Source of the DNA: Pseudodesulfovibrio thermohalotolerans
Lineage (GTDB): Bacteria; Desulfobacterota; Desulfovibrionia; Desulfovibrionales; Desulfovibrionaceae
Assembly (NCBI RefSeq): GCF_021353295.2
Contig: NZ_CP120635.1
Location: 972,001-1,036,000, forward strand
Reading direction: 5' to 3'
Length of the DNA stretch: 64,000 nt
Positions 7,173 through 14,629 of this stretch are shown one piece after another. The notes beneath the pieces were generated by a model. It searched no databases and was not told where the DNA came from. It saw only the letters and a program-made list of their open reading frames with translations. Both the position numbers and the translations under genes were made by a program. Every line of letters starts with the position of its first letter. The stretch's first letter is position 1.

Positions 7173-8295
7173 GACAAGCAAATTTTATTTGGATAATTTT
7201 AGTCCGAGTAAAATTACCCTTGCACGTGAATTGCGAGGGCTCTCAAAAAAAGCGTTGGCAGAGAAAATTCAAAAGACGCCAAGCGCGGTTACACAAATCG
7301 AAAACGGCACCCTTAAGCCTGATGTCGATACCTTCACATCAATCGCGATGGCCTTATCTGTAAGGCCGTCTTTTTTTTCGGATGTAAGCGTTACGCCTGA
7401 TGCAAGCTTGACGGAGTGTAACTTTCGATCCAAACGCGCAGCTACACAGGGGCTAAAAAAGCAAAGCATTGCTTACGGCAGAATTGTCGTGCAACTATTT
7501 GAATTCTTGGAAGGGCTAGGTGTTAGTTTCCCTACGGCCAACATACCAAAGTATAATGATGTTCCTCTTACTAAATTGGACCGTATTGCTGGTTCTGTTC
7601 GAGATCACTGGAATCTGGGGGTATCCCCCCTTCCGGGCCTAATGAATTTGCTGGAGGAGCACGGTGTCTTTATCATTCTGCTTGATGCGAATAGTAGCAA
7701 TCTGGATGCATACTCTACGTACATTGATGGTCGGCCATGTATTATGGTTGACTACAATAAGTCGGCAAGTAGGCAGCAATTTGATTTAGCCCATGAGTTA
7801 GGTCATTTAGTTCTTCATGAAGACTCCGAAGCCAATCTTGTGAACAAGGAACGGGAGGCTAATTGGTTTGGTGGCTCATTTCTTGCGCCAGCAGAACTGT
7901 TTAGACAAGAATGCCCTAGGCGATGGCATTATAGCGCTTATCTTGAACTCAAGCAGAGATGGCATATGTCTATCCAAGCCTGTATGTATAGGGCTAAGCA
8001 GCTGAACATCATGACGGACTCCAGTTACAGATGGGGAATGAAACAAATCAGTATGAGAAATGAGCGAATAAATGAGGGTGGAGAGTTTGAAAAAACTAAA
8101 CCAGTACTTCTTGCTCAGGCACTAGATCTCGTGAAAGATGAAGTCTCTATTCCCCAACTATCAGAAGAGCTTGGCTTAAATTCTGCGGAGCTAATCTCTC
8201 TGCTTGAGGTTCAGCAAGTCCCGGCAAGTGTTGTTGAAGCTCTGTCCCCAAAGCTTAAGCAACAATCAAAAATTGTATCCATTAGGCGACAGTAG
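7159..8295 (+). CDS. Xre regulator with ImmA/IrrE metallopeptidase domain, 378 aa
   Basis: Residues ~18-70 form an Xre helix-turn-helix (LARELRGLSKKALAEKIQKT, then AVTQIENGTLKP). From about residue 150 follows an ImmA/IrrE domain with the zinc motif HELGHLVLHE near residue 213 and the later acidic residues in KEREANWFGGSFLAP that complete the site. The last ~80 residues include a second small helical unit (IPQLSEELGLNSAELISLL). Such proteins sense damage or infection and cleave a repressor or antitoxin. The GTG at 7159 overlaps the upstream gene, which points to a functional pair. An AT-rich composition marks both genes as foreign. Confidence 0.85.
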   Translation: MSQARTSKFYLDNFSPSKITLARELRGLSKKALAEKIQKTPSAVTQIENGTLKPDVDTFTSIAMALSVRPSFFSDVSVTPDASLTECNFRSKRAATQGLKKQSIAYGRIVVQLFEFLEGLGVSFPTANIPKYNDVPLTKLDRIAGSVRDHWNLGVSPLPGLMNLLEEHGVFIILLDANSSNLDAYSTYIDGRPCIMVDYNKSASRQQFDLAHELGHLVLHEDSEANLVNKEREANWFGGSFLAPAELFRQECPRRWHYSAYLELKQRWHMSIQACMYRAKQLNIMTDSSYRWGMKQISMRNERINEGGEFEKTKPVLLAQALDLVKDEVSIPQLSEELGLNSAELISLLEVQQVPASVVEALSPKLKQQSKIVSIRRQ

Positions 8296-8340
8296 CTTCC
8301 GTTGCCGTAGTGTCTCCAAGTAGAAGTACAATTGGCTGGG

Positions 8341-8372
8341 AAAAAGAAAACCCCTGGACTTATCCAGGGGTT
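8341..8372 (-). terminator. Bidirectional terminator between convergent genes
   Basis: A 10-bp stem (AACCCCTGGA with TCCAGGGGTT, loop CTTA). On the minus strand it is followed by TTTCTTTTT, a strong terminator for the DUF2188-like gene; on the plus strand it can end the Xre-ImmA transcript. Confidence 0.8.
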
Positions 8373-8639
8373 AGTTGCTTCCTTGTGCGGATGAGTCCCC
8401 AAGACCATCTCTGGGCTTGAGTACATAGTTTGGATTCCTGAACTGTGCAGTCGGTAGTCAGCCTTGTAATGGATGACAAGCACTGAGCCTACTTTTTTAC
8501 GGTAGCTCCGGGCCCACTTTACGGCTTCTGCTTTGAGCCGGAAGTCATTGACCTGCTTCTTTTCCCAACTGTTGATCACAATCCATCGTTTTAGCCAATT
8601 GTCCCACATTACATGGGTTTCATTATGGTTTTTCATCAT
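8371..8639 (-). pseudogene. DUF2188-like small protein with apparent frameshift
   Basis: From the ATG at 8639 the frame reads as a DUF2188-like protein: WDNWLKRWIVINSWEKKQV, then KAEAVKWARSYRKK and VLVIHYKADYRLH. After that the frame continues without a stop straight through the terminator at 8341-8372 and over the end of the convergent gene, which is implausible. A different frame from about 8440 reads FRNPNYVLKPRDGLGDSS and reaches a TAA at 8373-8371, exactly at the base of the terminator. I therefore propose a one-base frameshift near 8440-8450, either a sequencing error or a real mutation. The family function is unknown. Confidence 0.5.
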
Positions 8640-8859
8640 TATTTCCTTTTCACTTAGGCTTGTGGCCTTTTATTAGATATGAGAGCCAAGCCTTTTCGTG
8701 AAAAATCTAGGAAATCGCGACGGGAAGCTTCTAACCAATATCCTGTTTTTTGTGGAAGTCCAAGTCCTTTGAGTTTTTACCAAGCTTATTTTTCGATGGA
8801 GCAGATAGTGTAAATGGGAATCTCTTTTGGCAGATGTAACTTGTTTAAATTACTACTAA

Positions 8860-10674
8860 CTACAAGCCCATTATCCCGTTTATGCGGTCAAGCAATTCTT
8901 TAAAACCACTAAAGTCATCAATCTCAAAGCCAGGAGCCCTCGATAATATGTTCGATGCGTAGGCATCTTTTGAAAGAGCTATGCTGAAGATGTCTTTGCC
9001 ATCATATTTGACGATATTTTGATCAAGGATTTTTACGGGGTCTTTTAGTTTGTTCGTCCATCCCTTAACCTTTGAACCATCCTTCGGATTAATCCCGTAT
9101 TCGATGCTTTTGTCGTCCTTGTGGAAGCCATGTTCGTCGAATTCTGAATTCAAAAAGAGGCGTCGCCCAGATTCGTTAGGTCGCAGTAAGTCATTATCCT
9201 TATATAAGAACTCGATCGAGATAGCTTCTAGATCTCGGAAATCAGGCACAGGTAGGATGGTAGAAAAAACATTGTTTCCCCAATGCTTGTAGTAGCTCCC
9301 GTTTTCAACAGCCTGCTTGACGATTCTGGGGTCATCATTGTCAAAAACAAAAAGACGTTTTTCAGCGCTGTTCGTTTGAGCCAGTGTCTTGCAGCGCTGG
9401 AGCATTGCGTCACCGCCAGCAGGTTCTCCCTCTTCATACTCGTACAGTAGCGAATCAAATTGGGCGATCATCCCACTGCCGCGCAATGCAATTGCGGCCG
9501 CTCTGATGTGCTTCCAGTCTGTTTTGCCTTCTGTGATCACATACTTGTGGTTAGCATCCAAGGGAATTCGAAAACGAGCCTCGCTTCCACGGGGGATTCT
9601 TCCTTGTGATATGTGAAAGTAGTTTTTTAATAGCTTTAAATAAATTGGATTTGTCTTGCCTTTGATCATCCCAATGTACTCAATACGTCCTCTTACAATG
9701 CTTTGCAAAGGAGGTAGTTCACCTTGTCCATTCCATGTGTAGCCACTCTTAAAGAAGCGTTCGGATGCAACCTCCAACCCTTGGGTTCTCCATGAGTGAA
9801 GTATAGCCCTTGTACGTCGAATGTACTCACGCTTTACATTGGGGAATCGATTTACGACTAAACCAGTAACTTCTTGTCGCTCTCTGCTGCTAGCCAACCT
9901 GACTTTATTTGTGTTTACGGTAAATCCATTCTCTTCAATCAACTCGTTGAGTTCTTTACCAACAGTTGCATCTTTATAGGTAGGTGGTTTGGATTCTCCG
10001 TAGAAGAGTCTTCTGACGATTCTACGTACATTGAACTGAGAATCGTCTAGCTGCCAAATTTTTTCAATATCGATAGGATTGTTCGTAGAAAAAGTGATGT
10101 CGTCGGCGTAGCGCGTATAATGACAGCGGCATGATTGTGCCAGTTTTTGTAGATCTCGATCTAACTTCGTGCAGACCATGTTGGAAACAATTGGTGATGT
10201 CGATGCGCCTTGGGGGAGTCGCCCATCGTAGCAACAAATTTGAGCTATTATTGTTGCAATGTTGATTGGCAACGAAATAGGAGGGGCTGCGAATAAGCCA
10301 CGGACTCGACCGAAATGAATGGAATGAAAAAAGTTTTCAAGGTCGAGGTTGAAAACAAATCTCTTTTTACAATGCCTAGCTGCATTGTGTTTGACCGAAA
10401 AGCCCTTAACGAAGCCAAAGGCTGACGGCCTACGCCAGTACACATCTTGTAAAATAATACCAAGACGTCTTTGAATAGTCTTCAAAGCCGTTGTGGGAGT
10501 CTCGATCAGCCTCTCGCCACCATTTTTTTTTGAAATGGTGAATTGTTTGTACTGGGAATCTCGATCTATGCCGTAGAGAATGTAGGCCAGCGTGCCTTTT
10601 TTTATTCCAAGCAGGCTTGCTACGTCTCCGAGGCTTTCAAGTGACGTGAATTGGTCGAATACTAATTGGTCCAT
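8860..10674 (-). CDS. Retron reverse transcriptase fused to a TOPRIM domain, 604 aa
   Basis: Residues ~25-320 are a retron-type RT. They contain the retron-specific region X motif NAARH (NAxxH) near residue 104, LPQGASTSP in the palm, the catalytic YADDITFSTN near residue 195, and the region Y motif VTG near residue 272. The C-terminal ~230 residues carry a TOPRIM-like fold: YVITEGKTDWKHI near residue 380 (acidic residue one) and LFVFDNDDPRIV near residue 443 (the DxD pair). This one-gene RT-TOPRIM layout matches retrons of the Ec67 (Retron-Eco2) kind, which act in phage defence; the family role is known, activity here is inferred. The template RNA is at 10684-10832, ten bases upstream of the ATG. 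Confidence 0.9.
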   Translation of the reverse strand: MDQLVFDQFTSLESLGDVASLLGIKKGTLAYILYGIDRDSQYKQFTISKKNGGERLIETPTTALKTIQRRLGIILQDVYWRRPSAFGFVKGFSVKHNAARHCKKRFVFNLDLENFFHSIHFGRVRGLFAAPPISLPINIATIIAQICCYDGRLPQGASTSPIVSNMVCTKLDRDLQKLAQSCRCHYTRYADDITFSTNNPIDIEKIWQLDDSQFNVRRIVRRLFYGESKPPTYKDATVGKELNELIEENGFTVNTNKVRLASSRERQEVTGLVVNRFPNVKREYIRRTRAILHSWRTQGLEVASERFFKSGYTWNGQGELPPLQSIVRGRIEYIGMIKGKTNPIYLKLLKNYFHISQGRIPRGSEARFRIPLDANHKYVITEGKTDWKHIRAAAIALRGSGMIAQFDSLLYEYEEGEPAGGDAMLQRCKTLAQTNSAEKRLFVFDNDDPRIVKQAVENGSYYKHWGNNVFSTILPVPDFRDLEAISIEFLYKDNDLLRPNESGRRLFLNSEFDEHGFHKDDKSIEYGINPKDGSKVKGWTNKLKDPVKILDQNIVKYDGKDIFSIALSKDAYASNILSRAPGFEIDDFSGFKELLDRINGIMGL

Positions 10675-10683
10675 AAGAAGTAA

Positions 10684-10832
10684 GCCTCTTGCAGAGGGGA
10701 TTCAATCCTTCGCATATTCAAGAAGCGCAGGGTACACGTAGCAACACTGGGGTCGCGCACAGGCCAATAAGGTACCTTTAGGTACATTGCCGCGGAACTA
10801 CAGCAATCATCAATCCCACCTCTGCAAGAGGC
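10684..10832 (-). ncRNA. Retron msr-msd non-coding RNA (candidate)
   Basis: Directly upstream of the RT gene, a 14-base sequence GCCTCTTGCAGAGG (10832-10819, minus-strand sense) pairs perfectly with CCTCTGCAAGAGGC (10697-10684), and the pairing extends by GGATT/AATCC after a two-base bulge. This is the a1/a2 stem expected to frame a retron RNA. Inside lies a stem-loop at 10791-10762 (inner stem GTACC/GGTAC, outer GGCAAT/ATTG-CC) that fits an msr hairpin recognised by the RT, followed by a GC-rich part (10760-10700) that fits msd. A TATATA element just before the a1 end could be the promoter -10. The branching guanosine cannot be assigned by eye; the bases after a1 offer several candidates. 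Confidence 0.8.
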
Positions 10833-10995
10833 GTATATATGAACGTCTATTTCATTATTCGTTTGATATATCAAGCTGAATTGGGATTTTTGTTTTGGGT
10901 TTGGGATATTCCACCCGTGGACGTTAGGTATACCCCCCGACCACCCCAGGATCTCCCCATGCACCCAAATGTATACCAGGGTGTATGCCAAGGCA
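10833..10995. other. AT-rich gap between retron RNA and tRNA-Thr terminator
   Basis: No supportable gene. It should hold the retron promoter (TATATA at about 10835-10840 on the minus strand) and contains a perfect 12-base palindrome TTGATATATCAA at 10863-10874. The right-hand part, with GTATAC-like repeats near 10930 and 10968, is where the island would meet the original tRNA flank. Confidence 0.4.
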
Positions 10996-11028
10996 CAAAA
11001 AAAGCACTTACGAGTTATCGTAAGCGCT
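10996..11028 (-). terminator. tRNA-Thr terminator
   Basis: An 11-bp stem with one G-T pair (arms at 11003-11013 and 11018-11028, loop GTTA) followed on the minus strand by seven T, starting 10 bases past the tRNA CCA end. Confidence 0.85.
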
Positions 11029-11037
11029 TGATTTTGC

Positions 11038-11113
<76 letters not shown>

Positions 11114-11304
11114 GAAACGGGAGATGATTTTTAAACCAGGTGATGGGGAGTGGTCAAGATAAAAGAAGGAGGTTGGGGCGGGGGGGATGGAAAACAATGG
11201 GGTGGCTTTTCCTGGGGAGGTTGGTATTGTGGTCTATTCGGTAGAGTTTGTTCATCAAATCAACGGGCAGTCGTTGCGCGATCAGGACAGGGGAGGCTTG
11301 TCGG

Positions 11305-14300
11305 GTGAGGAAGGGGCGGACCATCGGCGGAGCCGGACTGTTGGGCATGGTGGCCGTGTCCTGGATATCCATCCTCTTGATCGGAGGCGTGTGGCTGTAT
11401 TCCATGTACGCTGATTTCAAGGCGGATGCCGACCGGATTCGCGAGGAGCACTACCAGGAACGGCGGAACGAGGTCCGCGAGGAAGTCGAGGAAGTCGTGG
11501 AGTTGGTGGCCGACCTCAGGCGGTCGGCGGCCGACGCTCTGGCCCGTGATCTCGATTCAAGGGTGCGTGATGTCAGGGCGTTCACTGAGACGTTGGCCCG
11601 TGATATGGGCGTTGAAGCTGTGGAGGGACGCAACGCCGCAGTGCGCCTGATGGCCGCTCTGGATCGCGACGGGGCCCGGCTTTACGCCATCCGCGGCAAT
11701 ACCATCTACCTCCTTTCCCCTTTCCCCAAGTGGGTTGATCGCGAGGACGCGCTATCCAAGGTGAGCGCGGAGCTCAATGGCGTGAACAGCGGCCAGCGCA
11801 GGCTGGTGCTCAAGGCCGCCCATGGCATGAATCCCTACACGCTGCTCGTCAAGGTCGGCTCTTTCAATACCATGGGGCTGCGCGTGGTGGCCGGGGCCTG
11901 TCTTGAAATGGCCGAGGAATCGGTCAGGGGAGAGGCTCTTCGGCGGCTGGCCTCCATCCATTACGCCAAGAACGGTTCCCTGTTCGCCGGGACTTTGGAC
12001 GGCGAGTCGCTGCTCGGCCCGGCGCGAGGCCGGAACATGTGGCATATAGCCGATGCCGACGGCGTGAAAATCGTTCAGGAGCTGATCGCGGCAGCGAAGC
12101 GGGGAGGCGACTTCGTGGCCTATGTCATGCCGCCCCTGGACGGCCAGCGCAACGAGGCCAAGGTCAGCTACGTCAAGCTTGTCCCGGATTGGGGCTGGTA
12201 CGTGGGCACCGGGGCCTTTGTCGGCGACGTCGAGCGGGTTATCGAACTCAAACGCAAGCTGCTCGAACGGCATATCCTGGACCGCGCCCTGCTCATCTTG
12301 TCCGGTATGGCCGTTCTCAGTCTTCTGGCCCTGTATTTTTCCCGTCGGCTGTCCCACAACATAGAGAACAACGTCGCTTCGTTTACCAAGGTCTGGGAGC
12401 GGGCCACCTCCGGCCGTGGCGAGATCGACGTCGATTCCTTGGATTACAGCGAGTTCAAGTCCCTGGCCGAGGCCGCCAATCGCATGGTCGGCGAACGGCA
12501 GGCCGTTCAGGAGGCCTTTTCCGAGAGCCTGGAGCGGTTCAGCTCGCTGGTGTCGAACATCCCCGGCATCATTTATCACAGCGACTTCAAGGACGGTTGG
12601 GTGAACAGTTTCGTCAGCGACACCGTTTTCGACGTGACCGGGTATCCAGCCAGCGATTTTGTTCAAGGCGGAGGGCGGACATTCCAGTCCATCATTCATC
12701 CCGAGGATCGGGAATGGGTGTCCCGTTCCCGACGTGAAAGGCTGGGACAAGGGCTGACCTACATGACGGACTATCGGATCATCCGCCGCGATGGCGAGGT
12801 CCGGTGGCTTTCCGAGCGCGGTAGGATTCTTCACGATGAACAGGGCGAGCCCGCCCGCATGGACGGCGTGATTTTCGACGTAACCGTTCGGAAACACGCC
12901 GAGGAGGAATATTACAACTATCTGCATTTCCTCGAAACCCTGGAGCGGATAGATCGCGCCATGCACACGGGGACCGGCACCATGGACATGCTCGGGGCCA
13001 CGGTGGAGGCCATACTCCATGCATTCGGAGCGGACCGCGCCTGGCTGGTGCATCCCTGCGATCCCAATGCTGATTTCATCCGCGTAAAGGTTGTGCGGGC
13101 CGCGCCGGAGTATGTTTGCGAAGAGATGGAAGGCAGGGATATTCCGGCGGGCGAGAAGGCGAAGGAGGATTTTCGGGCGCTTCTCGACAGCCGCAAGGCC
13201 CTGGCCTTTTATGCGCCGGACGGGGCGGACATGCCGGACGAGGTGTTGAAGGAGTGCGGCGTCCGTTCTCAACTCATGTTCGCCATCCGTCCGAGAGTGG
13301 GCAAGCCGTGGGTTCTCGGGCTGCATTGCTGCCGCGACGCACGGGTCTGGACCGACGACGAGATCAGGCTGTTCACGGAAGTGGGACGCCGTCTGTCCGA
13401 CGGGCTGAACGCGACCCTGATTTTCGACAAGTTGACCGAGAGCGAGGGGCGGTTCAGGACTTTTTCCGAGCAGACCATGCTCGGGCTGTGCGTCCTGCAG
13501 GACGACCGGGTCATTTTTGTCAACAAGGCCGCGGCGGATATTCTCGAAACGTCCGTGGACGAGCTTATGGCCTTGCCTCCGGCCGGTTTCAGCCGGTTCC
13601 TGCATCCCGACGACAGCGAGTTCGTCATGGCCCAGGCCCGCCTCAAACAGGCCGGGGAGTCCGGTGTGGTCGAGTCCTACTCCTGGCGGGCGGTGACGTC
13701 GACAGGCCGGGTCAAGTGGGTGGAAATTCATTCGCGAACCACAAAAGTCGACGGCAAACCGGCCGACCTCGTCTCGCTGGTGGACATTACCGCCCTGAAG
13801 CGCGCCGAGGAGGACCTTGAGGGGATCATCGCGGAGCGCACCTCGGCTCTGGCCCTCAAGGCCAAGGAGTTGAAGCGGGCCAACGCTGAGTTGACCCGCC
13901 TCGACGATCTCAAGTCGTCCTTCCTGACCACCGTGTCACACGCCATGCGCACGCCGCTGACTTCGGTTCTCGGCTTCGCCGCCCTGGTCCGCAAGGACCT
14001 GGCCCGGGCTGGAAAACGTTCGGGCAACGAAGGCGGGCTGGAGCGGACGTTCCACAATCTGGACGTTATGGAGCAGGAGGGCAGGCGTCTCAACCTGCTG
14101 GTCAATCAATTCATGGAATTGGCCGACATGGAGGCGGGGGGCGATCTGCGCACTGAAGAGACCTATTCCGTGGCCGACGCCGTGTCCCGGGCCGTGGAGG
14201 ACGCTCGCGCCGAATGCTGCGACAGAAGCAATCTGTCCGTGAGCCTGGAGATGGAGGAGGGGTTGCCCGAGATCAACGTGCTGCCGGAGAACCTTGAGCG

Positions 14301-14625
14301 GGTGCTCGGCCATCTGCTCAGCAACGCCTGCAATTTTACTCGCGACGGAAGCATTGTCGTGCGCGTGTCCAGTCCTGACGGCAGCGGGCTGGAAGTTACC
14401 GTGGCCGACACGGGCAAGGGCATTCCCGAAGAGGAGCTCGAAGCGATTTTCAAGCCGTTCCACCAGGTGGAGACCGGCGATACCCTGGTGAACGAAAGCA
14501 AGGGCGCGGGACTTGGCCTGGCCCTGTGCCGCATGGTCGTGGAAAAGCTGGGCGGCCGCGTCTGGGCCAGTTCCGGCAGAGGCGGCGCGGTCTTTCACAT
14601 CATCCTGCCCGGCGGCCGGGGCTGA
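11305..14625 (+). CDS. Cache-PAS-GAF-PAS sensor histidine kinase, 1106 aa
   Basis: A membrane-bound sensor kinase. One membrane helix near residues 12-35 and a second near 330-350 enclose a large periplasmic Cache domain whose end carries VSYVKLVPDWGWYVGTG, typical of small-ligand Cache sensors. Inside the cell follow a PAS domain (~410-530), a GAF domain (~565-710), a second PAS (~712-835), a coiled coil, a HisKA H-box SHAMRTPLTSVLGFA with the phosphorylated His near residue 877, and an ATPase domain with DTGKGIPEEEL and GAGLGLALCRMVVEKLGG. The GTG at 11305 is chosen because GGGGAGG lies eight bases upstream. No response regulator is adjacent, so its output is unknown. It ends four bases from the convergent hyuA. 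Confidence 0.9.
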   Translation: MRKGRTIGGAGLLGMVAVSWISILLIGGVWLYSMYADFKADADRIREEHYQERRNEVREEVEEVVELVADLRRSAADALARDLDSRVRDVRAFTETLARDMGVEAVEGRNAAVRLMAALDRDGARLYAIRGNTIYLLSPFPKWVDREDALSKVSAELNGVNSGQRRLVLKAAHGMNPYTLLVKVGSFNTMGLRVVAGACLEMAEESVRGEALRRLASIHYAKNGSLFAGTLDGESLLGPARGRNMWHIADADGVKIVQELIAAAKRGGDFVAYVMPPLDGQRNEAKVSYVKLVPDWGWYVGTGAFVGDVERVIELKRKLLERHILDRALLILSGMAVLSLLALYFSRRLSHNIENNVASFTKVWERATSGRGEIDVDSLDYSEFKSLAEAANRMVGERQAVQEAFSESLERFSSLVSNIPGIIYHSDFKDGWVNSFVSDTVFDVTGYPASDFVQGGGRTFQSIIHPEDREWVSRSRRERLGQGLTYMTDYRIIRRDGEVRWLSERGRILHDEQGEPARMDGVIFDVTVRKHAEEEYYNYLHFLETLERIDRAMHTGTGTMDMLGATVEAILHAFGADRAWLVHPCDPNADFIRVKVVRAAPEYVCEEMEGRDIPAGEKAKEDFRALLDSRKALAFYAPDGADMPDEVLKECGVRSQLMFAIRPRVGKPWVLGLHCCRDARVWTDDEIRLFTEVGRRLSDGLNATLIFDKLTESEGRFRTFSEQTMLGLCVLQDDRVIFVNKAAADILETSVDELMALPPAGFSRFLHPDDSEFVMAQARLKQAGESGVVESYSWRAVTSTGRVKWVEIHSRTTKVDGKPADLVSLVDITALKRAEEDLEGIIAERTSALALKAKELKRANAELTRLDDLKSSFLTTVSHAMRTPLTSVLGFAALVRKDLARAGKRSGNEGGLERTFHNLDVMEQEGRRLNLLVNQFMELADMEAGGDLRTEETYSVADAVSRAVEDARAECCDRSNLSVSLEMEEGLPEINVLPENLERVLGHLLSNACNFTRDGSIVVRVSSPDGSGLEVTVADTGKGIPEEELEAIFKPFHQVETGDTLVNESKGAGLGLALCRMVVEKLGGRVWASSGRGGAVFHIILPGGRG

Positions 14626-14629
14626 TCCG

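Larger units (their letters stand above)
1..11037. mobile_element. Integrated island abutting tRNA-Thr (left end outside window)
   Basis: The stretch between the left edge and the 3' end of tRNA-Thr(CGT) carries a recombinase start, phage/plasmid-type replication proteins, Xre and Ros-type regulators, DUF2958 and DUF2188 proteins and a retron. No housekeeping gene lies in it. Base composition is mixed and falls well below the core at 6400-11000. The tRNA 3' end faces the island, the usual geometry for tyrosine-recombinase insertion. The far end and its duplicated tRNA tail are outside the window, so the borders are inferred rather than seen. Confidence 0.7.

Noticed and set aside
10662..10991. 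109-codon minus-strand frame over the retron RNA
   Set aside because: It covers the msr-msd candidate and the RT start and shows no protein family; the RNA explains the sequence better.
11752..13731. 659-codon frame antisense to the large histidine kinase
   Set aside because: A shadow of a high-GC gene; the kinase frame has all domains in order.
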